From: Prosopocoilus inquinatus | Lineage: Eukaryota > Arthropoda > Insecta > Coleoptera > Lucanidae | Assembly: GCA_036172665.1 (NCBI GenBank) | Contig: CM069876.1 | Location: 38,099,001-38,163,000 of the forward strand | Direction: 5' to 3' | DNA length: 64,000 nucleotides | Part shown: positions 24,320 to 33,642 of the stretch, piece after piece | Numbering within the stretch: the first letter of the stretch is position 1 | Layout: every line of letters starts with the position of its first letter | Translations under genes and position numbers: made by a program | Notes under the pieces: model-generated | What the model saw: only the letters and a program-made list of their open reading frames with translations | Told to the model about the DNA's origin: nothing | Databases searched by the model: none

Positions 24320-25384
24320 CTCGTCGCTGCTACTTTGGTAGCGATTGTCCACGGCCGCCCCGAAGCCGGTTATTCCTACAACAGACCCTCAATCCCGTCG
24401 GATAGCTATGGCGCACCAGGGGGTGGAATAGGGGGCGGTTCAGGAGGTTTCATCAACGGAGGCCTAGGAGGAATCTTATCCGGAGGAGGCGGAGCTGGCC
24501 TTCATTCTGGAATTGGAATCGGCGGTGGCGGAATCAGTGGAATCACAGGATCAGGCATCGGACCCACTGGAGGCGGATTCATCGGAAGTGGTGACTTTAC
24601 CAGCGGCGGAAGCGGTGGATTCATCGGCGGAGGTGGAGCTGGCCTCATTGGCGGAGGTGGCGGTGGCCTTATTGGCGGAGGCGGCGGCGCTGGTATAATC
24701 GGCGGAGGTGGTCTCATTGGAGGAGGAGGTGGTGGTGGTGGTGGGGGATTCATCGGCGGAGGAGGAGGTACCACCCTCGTCCAAAAGCACATCTACGTGC
24801 ACGTCCCCCCACCGGAACCCGAAGAGATCATCCAACAACGGCCGATTCCAGTAGCCCCCGCCCAGAAGCACTACAAAATCATCTTCATTAAAGCACCAAG
24901 CCCGCCCAGTCCGACCGCACCAATCATCCCCCTGCAACCACAAAACGAAGAGAAGACACTCGTTTATGTCTTGGTCAAAAAACCGGACGACGTTCCCGAC
25001 ATTCACATTCCAACACCCGCGCCGACCCAACCATCCAAACCGGAAGTATACTTCATCAAGTACAAGACGCAGAAGGAAGCTACGCTTGGTGGAGGTGGCG
25101 GCATCGGCGGAATTGGAGGTGGTATTGGAGGAGGAATCGGCGGTGGAATTGGAGGAGGCGTGGGTGATGGTGGTATCGGCGGTGTAATCGGCGGAGGAGA
25201 TCACGGAGGTTCTGGAATTGGAATCGGAAGCGGCGATCACGGCGGAGTACTCACCGGAGGTGGTGACCACGGCTCAATCGGAATTGGTACATCGAGCGGC
25301 AGCTCGTCAGTCGCAATTTCCGGAGGCACATCCGGCCTCTCGTCCAGCTACGGCCCCCCCGGCCACACCGGAGGGCCGTACTAG
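24320..25384 (+). CDS. Twdl: Tweedle (DUF243) cuticular protein, gene 1, exon 2
   Basis: Encodes residues 6-359 of a secreted structural protein of the insect cuticle; Tweedle proteins are thought to bind chitin-based matrix. The signal peptide [17 protein letters not shown] spans the splice and probably ends before RPEAG. Residues ~35-155 are glycine-rich with FIGGGG and LIGGGG repeats. The DUF243 domain (~159-258) shows all four blocks: [30 protein letters not shown] and [12 protein letters not shown]. The tail is again glycine-rich (GGIGGG, GDHGG) and ends GGPY. The acceptor is TATTGTAG, the frame is phase 0 and the stop is TAG. There are no membrane segments beyond the signal. Gene 2 is its closest neighbour in sequence. 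The family is certain; the individual orthologue is not assigned. Confidence 0.95.
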   Translation, partial: LVAATLVAIVHGRPEAGYSYNRPSIPSDSYGAPGGGIGGGSGGFINGGLGGILSGGGGAGLHSGIGIGGGGISGITGSGIGPTGGGFIGSGDFTSGGSGGFIGGGGAGLIGGGGGGLIGGGGGAGIIGGGGLIGGGGGGGGGGFIGGGGGTTLVQKHIYVHVPPPEPEEIIQQRPIPVAPAQKHYKIIFIKAPSPPSPTAPIIPLQPQNEEKTLVYVLVKKPDDVPDIHIPTPAPTQPSKPEVYFIKYKTQKEATLGGGGGIGGIGGGIGGGIGGGIGGGVGDGGIGGVIGGGDHGGSGIGIGSGDHGGVLTGGGDHGSIGIGTSSGSSSVAISGGTSGLSSSYGPPGHTGGPY

Positions 25385-25509
25385 ATAATTTATTTCTTAG
25401 GTTCTTAAACGGGTAAGCGGCGCGAGCCCTCGCGACGCGACGTTGGCCTGAGATGTGATAGTCTCATCTCATTGTATATATTTCATGATAGGTTATTTTA
25501 TTTTTATTA

Positions 25510-25556
25510 TTGCTAGCAAGATACGGTGACAAATAAATGTATTTTTAATACGTCTG
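25510..25556 (+). promoter_or_regulatory. Polyadenylation region of gene 1
   Basis: AATAAA at 25532-25537 lies in ATACGGTGACAAATAAATG followed by TATTTTT. The same segment closes gene 2 (near 33458-33483), so the 3' end signal was duplicated with the gene or is conserved. The 3' untranslated region would be about 170 nt. Confidence 0.75.
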
Positions 25557-25920
25557 AGTCTCATTAAGCGCCTGGCATTTTTTTACCTTAAGTGGAACTC
25601 GTCTTTGCCTAGTTGAGAAAGACATCCAGGACGGTTACACATACTTTAATATACTACCGACCTGTGTGAACAGAATTCTTCTTGGCACATCGTCCAATCA
25701 GTGTCTGGTCTAGGGCAATGAACTTAATGTTTTGAAAAAAAGAAATTAATTCAGAAGACCTAATATGTACGAAAAGAGGTTTGATGACAAGAAAGTAAAT
25801 AGTCGGTGAATTCAAGATTGTCGGAAACCAATCGGTGTTTTAATTTTGGTTCGTCGTAGGTTACTATTACGAAAGTAGTCTAACCTCTAAACTCCCCCAA
25901 ATTTCCAACGATATCTATAG
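25557..25920. other. Spacer between genes 1 and 2
   Basis: No exon, RNA gene or repeat was recognised in this short stretch downstream of gene 1. Confidence 0.5.
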
Positions 25921-26190
25921 TGCCAATAGATGGGCGCGGTTGACACTGTCTTATTCGAATCTTGTCCATATCCCATCTTGCTCTTTTGATTGTATTTGAC
26001 ATATTTTCAGAGGATATTATGAGCTATGTTCTATGAGCTATGATCCATACTGTCACCAAGGTCACAAAAGCCCTAAATGGGCGCGATTGGTGGTGCTGTT
26101 TGGCACTATTTACCATCTTATTCGAATCTGGTCAATACCAACATCCCATCTTGCTCTTTTGATTGTATTTTACAAATTTTCCGAGGGTAT
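25921..26190. repeat. Two-copy tandem duplication (~167 bp) upstream of gene 2
   Basis: CTTATTCGAATCT recurs at about 25950 and 26117. Each is preceded by ATGGGCGCG.TTG and followed by CCCATCTTGCTCTTTTGATT, GTATTT and a TTTTC.GAGG.TAT.ATGA segment. The second copy contains an insertion. It lies about 350 bp upstream of the gene 2 TATA box and could carry regulatory sites. Confidence 0.7.
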
Positions 26191-26382
26191 CATGAACTTG
26201 GTGGCACTGGCTTATGCTTGTATACGGGTATATTAAAAATAAGTAGCTTACTTGCGTCGTCTTCGACTCGCATCTGGGCTTCCCGACGTTTCGGCAAACT
26301 CCCGGTGCATCTTCGGTGCGGTTCATTTGGCATGTGCAGGGATTTGCAGCGTACTGAGATGCACATGTCATTGCATAGCGCC

Positions 26383-26409
26383 GGTGAGAGGTTGTGACCC
26401 GAATTTCAC
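26383..26409 (+). promoter_or_regulatory. Conserved promoter block of Tweedle gene 2
   Basis: GGTGAGAGGTTGTGACCC followed by GAATTTCAC matches the gene 1 block at 20351-20378 with a substitution at the GGA/GGT position and a small change in the T-run. It lies about 95 bp upstream of the TATA box. Close by, at 26417-26427, TCTAAATGTTA recurs upstream of gene 3 (42489-42499). Confidence 0.6.
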
Positions 26410-26504
26410 TTAAGTATCTAAATGTTAGAACATACAATTACGTTAAAGGAAGATGTCTCCACGTCTTCTTCATCTGGGGGGGCTGCACCGACGAGAAGAT
26501 GCGC

Positions 26505-26512
26505 TATAAAAA
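26505..26512 (+). promoter_or_regulatory. TATA box of Tweedle gene 2
   Basis: TATAAAAA lies in GACGAGAAGATGCGCTATAA, matching gene 1. TCACTA with its A at 26536 is 31 bp downstream of the first T, the usual distance to an arthropod initiator. The leader would be about 43 nt. Confidence 0.78.
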
Positions 26513-26578
26513 GGTGGACGTGGTCATCTGAAGTCACTAGACACATTTATTTTCATCTAGTAAGTTGGTGGTGTGAAG

Positions 26579-26596
26579 ATGAGACCTCTCCTAGTG
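26579..26596 (+). CDS. Twdl: Tweedle gene 2, exon 1 (start of signal peptide)
   Basis: ATG plus codons for MRPLLV end at GTACGT in phase 0. With the exon at 32356 this gives MRPLLVLSTTLVALVYG, a 17-residue signal peptide parallel to that of gene 1. TATA and initiator spacing support this start. The only weak point is the long distance (5.8 kb) to exon 2. Confidence 0.87.
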
Positions 26597-27535
26597 GTAC
26601 GTATCAGTGGTGGTTGTGTTTAGGGTTGCAAAGAACTGTTTGATTTCTACAAAAAAAAAATAATAATAATTTTCTAATTATACCTCTTCAAAAAAATGCA
26701 TTTTTACTTTATTTGTCCAAAACGTTGTGAAATATCTTAATATAGAGTCGTGGTCAATAATATTAAAATCTAGTTTTTATTTTTATATTTCATTATAAAT
26801 TATTTTATTTATTAATTTTTCACTTGGTGTTGAGTGTCGAGGTTAATTTATTTATTTTTAATTTAAATGTTCACGACGCTGGTCGAGGTTCAGGAGACAC
26901 TCAAATCGGATTTAGTATTGCTTATTATTATTATTAAATTAATTTTATAAAACCTACAGACCTACGTGTGTAACTCGTAGTGAAGTTGTTGGTTAAATGA
27001 TGTGAGGAAAAATTGTAAAATTTCTAACTTCTGTGGAGCAGATTTGTGTCTTTTCCTTACATCATTTAAACCTACTTTCGTTTCAAGGGAACACGTTGGG
27101 TCTAAAGTAATAACAACAGGCAAAGGCGAGTCTGAATTAAAACAACAACAATAATGTATAATGTAAATTATAAATAATTTTTTTCTTGTACCGCTTTCCG
27201 TCTTATTTTAGCATTCAGTCAAGGAGCAGAATTCCTAAATGAAAACGAAATAAAAAAATTAATGTAAAAGATTGAAATCGAATGGCGAGTTGTTTATTTA
27301 CATTTCTTTTCAGTTTTTTTTTGCAATTTCAATCATTTTAAGAAATTACCAAATTTATACAATTTTTTTTGTTTCTAATTGATTTTTGCCATTTTTTTAC
27401 ATTTTTCACTTCTATTTTATCTGCATTTTTAAGCGTTAGCGAAAAATTTTGTACATTTTTTTTATTGTAAAAATTTTTTTCTGTCTCGCCAACATCCATT
27501 CAGTTTGCAAACTTTCTGTATTAAGCATAAAGTAA

Positions 27536-27757
27536 TCACAAAGCAACACAAAACCTGTGGCTGTAATCCAAATAAATAGTGAGAAAACCCCTCGACCACA
27601 TTAATTCACTGAAAGCGAATACGTATTTCGGTAACGAAGTTACCATCTTCAGCGCTAAACTGATATTCAATATCAGTTTAGCGCTGAAGATGGTAACTTC
27701 GTTACCGAAATACGTATTCGCTTTCAGTGAATTAATGTGGTCGAGGGGTTTTCTCAC
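27536..27757. mobile_element. Palindromic insertion with two head-to-head hammerhead-like motifs
   Basis: Bases 27577-27759 form a perfect palindrome of two 91-nt arms around one central C at 27668. The whole insertion is flanked by the 14-bp duplication TAAGCATAAAGTAA (27522-27535 and 27758-27771). Each arm encodes CTGAAGA, T, GGTAAC-TTC-GTTACC, GAAA, TACGTA, TT, with AGCG pairing CGCT as stem I (plus strand 27680-27722, mirrored on minus). The motif resembles that beside the Penelope-like fragment at 60.07 kb, so I infer a Penelope-like or retrozyme-like origin. Confidence 0.75.
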
Positions 27758-27865
27758 TAAGCATAAAGTAAATAATTAATTTGGAAGATTAAAATTATTA
27801 TTAATTAAAATTAATTAATATTAATGATAATGTTAGCCTAAAGAACACAGACAAAAAATTTCCTG

Positions 27866-27972
27866 TCGCCAAAGAGATTCGAACTCGAGTCTTTCAGTTG
27901 CATGCCAGATGCAAATATCTAGCCTTATTTGGCTTACAGCCAAATGACTCGAGTTGGAATCTCAATTGCAGC
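27866..27972 (-). ncRNA. tRNA-like hairpin, copy 1
   Basis: On the minus strand a tRNA-like order appears: an A-box-like TGGCTGTAAGCC, a stem TTGCA-TCTGGCA-TGCAA like an anticodon arm, and a T-arm-like CGAG-TTCGAAT-CTCT. Position 33 would be C instead of U and no acceptor stem is seen. Outer sequence also forms an inverted repeat (ATTCGAACTCGAGTC against GACTCGAGTTGGAAT). More likely a tRNA-derived repeat than a functional tRNA. Confidence 0.4.
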
Positions 27973-28521
27973 GGAAATATTTTGCTGCCTACGTTTAGTT
28001 AGTGTTTTATTATTTTTTCTGTATTTCGAATCTTTCTTTCACGTTAATGAATTTTTCTATTTTATAATTACTTGCTATTACAAATCATGTATTTTCTCTA
28101 ACTAATTAATTTAATCGTTCAAGCAATAAAATTATAGAATCATCGACCTATTTGTTAATTATTTTTTTCTTCTTCAACATCGACTGTAATTAATCACAAA
28201 AACATTTTAATCTAACTTTTTCCATGCCTTTCAACATCAAGCTTATTGCTATAATTTTTTTTTTGTGAAACTGTAAAATCGAATTGTCTATTTACTTTTT
28301 CTGTTTTTGTTTTGTCTTCCTTCATTTTTAATCATTTTAAATTGTAAATAATTGTAAACAATTTTTATCCACTGAGCACCTTCATTCAGATTGCAAACTT
28401 CAAACACAACGTAAAACTTAATTTGTAATGAATATAGGCGAATACTGAATTAATAATTAAATATATATGTTAGTGTAATTATTATAAATTTACATAAAGA
28501 ACAGAGACAGAAAAATGTTTC

Positions 28522-28636
28522 GGCGCAAACGAGATTCGAACTCGAGTCTTTCGGTTTCGCATGCGAAGTGCAACTCTTTAGCATTTGACATACAACCAAC
28601 CAAATGACTCGAGTTCGAATCTCGCTTGCGACAGAA
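28522..28636 (-). ncRNA. tRNA-like hairpin, copy 2
   Basis: Duplicate of the 27.9 kb hairpin within the segmental repeat. The minus strand shows an anticodon-arm-like TTGCA-CTTCGCA-TGCGA and a T-arm-like CGAG-TTCGAAT-CTCG with a B-box-like AGTTCGAATCT. The outer arms GAGATTCGAACTCGAGTC and GACTCGAGTTCGAATCTC are perfect inverted copies. No acceptor stem pairing was found. Confidence 0.42.
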
Positions 28637-28997
28637 TTAATTTCCTGCCTGTATTTAACTACCGTTAATTTAAAGAAAGCCAATTGTTTAAGGTTTTTAT
28701 TTCTCTCTGCTTCTGTTGTGTTTTTAAACATTAACACAACTCTTTTTATTTTAAAATTACTCGGCTGACAGGACAAAAGGTGTTTTTTTTTCCACTAATT
28801 AACTAAATTAATTATAACAGTAAGCAAAGGGTACATCAGCCTGTTTGTCAATAGAATTTGTTTCTTGTTCAATATCGATTGTAATTAATCAGTAATACAT
28901 TTTAAATTTAAATTCATTTTCGTACCTTTCAACATCGAAACTTTTCTCTCTTTCTAATTTATTATTTTTTTTACTTACTGTAAGATCATTTACACTG

Positions 28998-29134
28998 GGT
29001 TGCATAAAGTTTAAGCCAGGATTAAATTTAATCCTAAGTTATAATGTGACACACGGTATGACGCAGAGCATAATGTACGTCACATTCTAAGTTAGGCTTA
29101 AATTTAATGTAGGTTTAAATCTTTTATGCAATCC
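28998..29134. mobile_element. MITE-like foldback element (137 bp)
   Basis: GGTTGCATAAAGTTTAAGCC at the left faces GGTTTAAATCTTTTATGCAA plus TCC at the right in inverted orientation. Internal arms AATGTGAC and GTCACATT also pair. There is no coding capacity. Its inner TGTCACATT and TTTAAGC words recall the element at 46532-46682, so both may belong to one family. Confidence 0.65.
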
Positions 29135-29870
29135 ACGTTTAGTATCGTTTCAACTGGTGTCGTAATGTCTTTTCGTTTATTTTTTTAAATTCAAAACTTC
29201 TCAAGTGACTTTGAGCACTTCCTTCTTCGCCTGAAACGTATACAAATGCTAAAATACTTTCTAACGTGACTATATTCCAAATTTGCTCTTTATTCTTATT
29301 TAAACCGTGAGTTATCCTAAGGACATCTAAAGACATTTTTTTTCCATCGTTGAACTTGATGCCTTTATTTTTGAATTTTTCGAAACACGGAGGGGGCATC
29401 CCAATCAAACAGAACAGAGAACAGTTGGAAAATTCGGGATTAAATGCTCCATTAATAAGTTTAAGATTAACAACTTTTTTCTTTGCTTAATTTCAATTTA
29501 ATTCCTTTCTTTTAAAGAGGGGTGAGCTGAGTTGGTCTTGGACTTCCTTTGATGAAATTCTTCAACTTCCTTCTCTTTGTGTTTTAAATAGTTAGTATTT
29601 TTTTTTAAATTAATGTTTTAAATTAGACCTGACCTCTTGAATTGTTTCTTTTATATTTCTTGGGTTTTCTAAAATATGTCCGCAACCAGCCTTCTTTCAA
29701 ACGTTCTCGCCACGTGCCTCCTTTTTTTTCTCTCTTCAAGTATTTTTTTAGAGGTTCCATATCCGTCGCTTTTCTAAAGTTCGTGTCCAATTTCAATTTC
29801 AAATTTCATTTCACCACTTCCAACGTAGTTTTGTTTATATCTTCTAAAGTCCCATTTAATCTCTTTCATA

Positions 29871-30068
29871 TAAAGCGGCTTTTCCTGCTTGAAAGATTGG
29901 ATATTTGGGAATTGCTGCTATTGGCTTTCAGTAATGTCATGATCAACGATAACAAATAACGATAACGATAACAAATAACTGTCATCAACTACGAAAGCCA
30001 ATCATACTAATCCCCAAATATCCAATTCTCCAAATCTCCAAAACAGGAAGAGCAGCTTTATTCCTCTG
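29871..30068. repeat. Imperfect inverted repeat (~85-bp arms)
   Basis: The left arm contains AAAGCGGCTTTTCCTG, GGATATTTGGGAATT and TTGGCTTTC. The right arm returns these inverted as GAAAGCCAA, CCCCAAATATCC and CAGGAAGAGCAGCTTT. The centre is a run of GATAACAAATAAC and CGATAACGATAAC. It looks like a decayed foldback element. Confidence 0.6.
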
Positions 30069-30299
30069 TAAACTTCTGCGTCTATCTCGCTTTTGGCTTC
30101 GATGTGATCCGTGTGGAACTATCAATGGCCAACTATATCTCTTGTTGCTTCCTTGCTTGTATTCATCTTCTTTTTATTTTTTGACAGTTCTTCTTTCCAA
30201 ACGTTTCCTGTATACTAAATCTTCGTAGATGAATCAGCAAATATCAATTCTCTGAATATTACACGTTAAATTTTCTTTCTACGACCACTGTCACTTCAG

Positions 30300-30723
30300 T
30301 TTTTGTTTTTCTCGGCTCTAGATACTTAATGTACTGCAGCAATAAAGAGTAGAGGTCTCAAAACGCCTCCCTGACCTTGTTTCCTCAGCTATAAAGACTT
30401 AATATATTCTAGCAGTAAAGAATAGAGGACTTAATATGCCTCACTGACCTTGTTTCCTCAGCTCTAAATACTTAATTTATCCCAGCAATAAAGAGGAGAG
30501 GGCTTAATACGCCATCCTGTCTGACTTCTATTCTTGATGATATATTTTTCTGAACGCACCACATTGCTTGTTCGATTGTATACCATTTGTACACAGATTT
30601 ATGTAACAGCAATTTGCAGTATTTGGAATAAACGTGGTTAAGACTCGAAAGCTCAGCTGCTTTATTGCAGTATTCGTCATTAACACATTTAACACAACAC
30701 ATTTCCTTCTTTCTCTTCCTCAA
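30300..30723 (-). pseudogene. Non-LTR reverse-transcriptase fragment with a triplicated motif
   Basis: The minus-strand frame ends in EVRQDGVLSPLLF, matching the G(V)RQG..LSP(L)LF motif of non-LTR retrotransposon reverse transcriptases. The DNA for this motif is then tandemly repeated at a 73-bp spacing (anchors AGCAATAAAGAG or AGCAGTAAAGAA at 30338, 30411 and 30484). Relics such as QGGVLRPLLF are readable in the outer copies, with stops. No catalytic YADD box, endonuclease or ends are preserved. Confidence 0.6.
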
Positions 30724-31088
30724 TATTAAGTTGCTGCGAATGTTACAGAAATCGGTTGACGGACTGTATTATCTGAAGGTTTCCTTATCTAATTAAATCG
30801 TTTATTAAAGACCGAAGAATGAGACTTAAATTGACCAGACGATGTTAAGCGAGTAATTTCGAAGAAAGTAGATTTGCAAAAAATAGAAGAAAAACTAAAA
30901 TATTAGAAAGTAAAAACAAGAAGTCGCTTGGAATTTCAGACGTACATGGTTCAAAAAACTCACGGTTCGATTAAAATTAAAAAGAAAAAAAAAAGTAACT
31001 TTCAAATATGAATCGTTTAATTAGGTACATTACGGTCATAAGCTCAGTAATGAATTCTAAAGTATAAAAAAAACTAATTGAAGACTAA

Positions 31089-31207
31089 AGAGGACCCTAC
31101 ATATTAATGCCGGTAGCGTTCTGGTTCTTCTCTCTTCGTTCTAATATAATCAAATCATATAACGCAGGGAGGAGCCAGACTGACTGCATCTGTTTGTAGG
31201 GTCCTCT
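31089..31207. mobile_element. PIF/Harbinger-like MITE with TAA target duplication
   Basis: A 119-bp element has 13-bp perfect inverted termini AGAGGACCCTACA and TGTAGGGTCCTCT. It is flanked by TAA on both sides (31086-31088 and 31208-31210). Three-base TWA duplications are typical of PIF/Harbinger. It carries no transposase and lies 1.1 kb upstream of the gene 2 second exon. Confidence 0.75.
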
Positions 31208-32355
31208 TAAAGCATGTCGTATTGCAATTTTGTTGCAAATCGCTTGCAGTTTCGAAAATCACCGACCGTGGAAACAGATCACCATTAAACCACCGTTCCT
31301 TGCAGGATCATAAAGGCAATTACATCCTGTTGTTTGTGGAATGTAATCTTCTGCAGCGACGCTTATGTAACGACGTGAAATGAAATTTATTTTCATTCAG
31401 GTGAACGTCGTCGTAAACAAATGTCATCAAACTCTCATTCTATTCGGAATGATCTTTCGCGCGACGAGATCACTGACGACAAAGAGCCCCGGAAGTAATT
31501 TCGATAGTTTTACGTTTAATTTGATTGTACATAGGTATCTGGCAGGTGCACTTATGCAGTAGATAAAAAAAAATAACGATAAGGACAAACAATTTTGTTT
31601 GCTTGAGGATTTGTAGTTTTGGATAATAATAGCAAGAACGAATTCCTTCGCTCATTAAGGTCGAATGCGTTGTGTTGTACATTACATAAATAAAGTAAGT
31701 TGCATCTTTTTACATAATTCTACTTTTCGCGTAAATTACATATTTACACCATCCAAACGTTTCTTGTTTCCTAAAAAGGAAAACGGCACAACGACCGAGT
31801 CCACGTATCCTTTTCGTTCTCAGGCTAATTTAAAGCTAATTTTTTCTATAATTAATTATTGCGTCTAAAAACAGAGATTGTTTTGTAGATGGAAATAAGA
31901 AAGTGAATCATTTCATATTCTTTTTACTAAGGAACATTCAATTCAAAATACGATAAGCTAATAACGTTGCGCGATAATTTTATTAAGAAAGCAGATCCAG
32001 CCAGATTAATTAAAAATATCAATTATGCAAAACCCAAATCGAACCAAAAAATACTGCGTCGTAAAACATACTTTCTAAAATATCAAAAAAAAAAATAATG
32101 AACCGAATGAATGCGGGAAGGCACTGCTTAAATAAATAATTAATTAATCTTTATTATTAATATATTTATTTATTCATCTTTACAGTTTCTAATAAATATT
32201 AATTTTGAAATGTGTTCGGTCGTAAACTATCATCATCATCATCATCCTCGATACTCCGATAGAAAACGACAGTTCTCAAACATTTATTTATTTTTTTTAA
32301 TTTTTAATACTCCTGTTAGGTAAATTTTTATTATTTTGTGTCTTTTCAATTAAAG

Positions 32356-33366
32356 CTTTCTACGACTTTGGTCGCACTCGTGTACGGCCGCCCTGGATTT
32401 CCACCCAGCACAGGCTATGGCGCTCCGGGAGGGGGTGGCGGTGGCGGCTTGGGAGGGCTAGGAGGTGGTTTAGGTGGAATTGGCGGAGGAGGATTGGGAG
32501 GAGGCGGCCTAGGCGGAGGTGGACTAGGAGGAGGCCTTGGAGGAGGTGGACTGGGAGTTGGATTGGGAGGAGGTTTAGGTGGTGGACTGGGCGGTGGATT
32601 AGGCGGAGGAGCCGGTGGAGGATTCGGAGGTGGTTTCGGCGGAGGCGCGGGCGGTGGTTTTGGCGGAGGCGCCGGCGGTGGTTTCGGAGGTGGAGCTGGC
32701 GGCGGTGGTTTCGGAGGAGGAACGGGCGGTGGTTTTGGAGGCGGCGGAGCCGGCGGTGGCCTCATCGTCCAACGTCACGTATACGTTCACGTAGCCCCGC
32801 CAGAACCAGACGACACCCCCGCCCCACAACAAATCAGCGTGGGTCCGGCGACTAGAAACTACAGGATTATTTTCATAAAGGCACCATCACCCGCCACTCC
32901 CACCGCCCCGGTTATTCCCCTCCAACCCCAGAACGAAGAAAGAACGCTCGTGTACGTTTTGGTTAAGAGGCCGGACGAACAACCTCAAATTACCATACCG
33001 ACAGCTGCGCCAACTGCCCCGACTAAACCCGAAGTGTACTTTATCAGATACAGAACGCAAACAGGAGGAGGTGGAGCAGGCGGCGCTGGTGGTGGTGCTG
33101 GAGGTGGGGCTGGAGGCGGTGCTGGTGGAATTGGAGGAGGAATAGGCGGAGGAATCGGTGGAGGAATCGGTGGAGGAATCGGCGGAGGAATTGGCGGAGG
33201 AATCGGAGGCATCGGAGGAGGAATCGGTGGTATTGGAGGAGGCATTGGTGGTATTGGAGGAGGCATCGGAGGTATTGGAGGGGGTGTCGGAGGTATTGGA
33301 GGAGGAATCGGCGGCGGCGGTCCATCTGGAAAGTACGGCCCCCCCAGCAAGAGCGGACCGTACTAA
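32356..33366 (+). CDS. Twdl: Tweedle (DUF243) cuticular protein, gene 2, exon 2
   Basis: Encodes residues 7-342 of a secreted cuticle protein. The signal peptide MRPLLVLSTTLVALVYG probably ends before RPGFPP. Residues ~27-140 are almost pure glycine repeat (GGLGGG, GGAGGGFGGG). The DUF243 domain (~144-241) has [34 protein letters not shown] and KPEVYFIRYRTQ. The tail is GGIGGG repeats ending SGKYGPPSKSGPY, close to the GPP/GPY end of gene 1. The acceptor CAATTAAAG is AT-rich, but the join gives a signal peptide matching gene 1. Long frames on the minus strand here are shadows of glycine codons. Length polymorphism of the GGX repeats is likely. Confidence 0.95.
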   Translation, partial: LSTTLVALVYGRPGFPPSTGYGAPGGGGGGGLGGLGGGLGGIGGGGLGGGGLGGGGLGGGLGGGGLGVGLGGGLGGGLGGGLGGGAGGGFGGGFGGGAGGGFGGGAGGGFGGGAGGGGFGGGTGGGFGGGGAGGGLIVQRHVYVHVAPPEPDDTPAPQQISVGPATRNYRIIFIKAPSPATPTAPVIPLQPQNEERTLVYVLVKRPDEQPQITIPTAAPTAPTKPEVYFIRYRTQTGGGGAGGAGGGAGGGAGGGAGGIGGGIGGGIGGGIGGGIGGGIGGGIGGIGGGIGGIGGGIGGIGGGIGGIGGGVGGIGGGIGGGGPSGKYGPPSKSGPY

Positions 33367-33453
33367 GACGACTGACAGAAGATTGTAATTCGCCCATTTT
33401 TCATTGTAAATAGATTCACGCAATGTATGCAATCATTTATTAAGTTATGTTAG

Positions 33454-33484
33454 CAAATACGGTGACAAATAAATGTATTTTTGA
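33454..33484 (+). promoter_or_regulatory. Polyadenylation region of gene 2
   Basis: AATAAA at 33468-33473 lies within AATACGGTGACAAATAAATG, nearly identical to the gene 1 segment near 25521-25540. The untranslated tail would be about 125 nt. Confidence 0.75.
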
Positions 33485-33642
33485 TACTCAATTGTTTCAT
33501 TATTAAATTTCTAAATTCACACTAATAGTGCTTTCAATTAGGATGCACTGTGTGCACTAAATATATCTTCATCTCGTTTTAACCTCATGCATCCTAGTTT
33601 TATGCCCAAATTCGATTAAAATAGTTTTCACTTTTGGACAAC

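Larger units (their letters stand above)
27250..28950. repeat. Diverged segmental tandem duplication
   Basis: Unit 1 (~27270-28260) and unit 2 (~28270-28950) run parallel. Each has a T-rich start, then CATTCAG.TTGCAAACTT, AAAGAACA.AGACA.AAAA, the tRNA-like hairpin, TGCCT.....TTTA.TTA, and then CGA.TGTAATTAATCA and CCTTTCAACATC. Unit 1 is longer largely because it carries the palindromic insertion at 27536-27757. Unit 2 therefore approximates the empty site. Confidence 0.65.
26597..32355 (+). other. Intron 1 of Tweedle gene 2 (5,759 bp)
   Basis: Runs from GTACGT to CAATTAAAG. It contains a ~0.7-1 kb segmental duplication with tRNA-like hairpins, a 183-bp palindrome, MITEs at 29.0 and 31.1 kb, an inverted repeat at 29.9 kb and minus-strand reverse-transcriptase debris at 30.3-30.7 kb. 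A CAT trinucleotide run occurs near 32230-32246. No further exon is visible. Confidence 0.75.

Noticed and set aside
24502..25270. Long minus-strand frames (96 and 239 codons) opposite gene 1
   Set aside because: Glycine codons GGN read as proline- or serine/threonine-rich frames in reverse. There is no start context, splice support or family match.
26283..26318. Minus-strand CCGAAGATG..GCCGAAACGTCGG as another hammerhead
   Set aside because: The core is CCGAAGA instead of CUGANGA and stem II cannot be paired cleanly. It may be a remnant but is too weak to call.
27866..28636. Functional tRNA genes
   Set aside because: No acceptor-stem pairing, a C at position 33 in one copy and an outer inverted repeat that normal tRNA genes lack. 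Described only as tRNA-like.
28450..28776. 108-codon minus-strand frame
   Set aside because: It crosses the tRNA-like hairpin and has no family resemblance; composition and the duplicated segment explain it.
32415..33432. Minus-strand proline-rich and serine-rich frames (116-181 codons) opposite gene 2
   Set aside because: Same artefact of GGX repeats. The plus strand has the signal peptide, DUF243 blocks, TATA box and polyadenylation signal.
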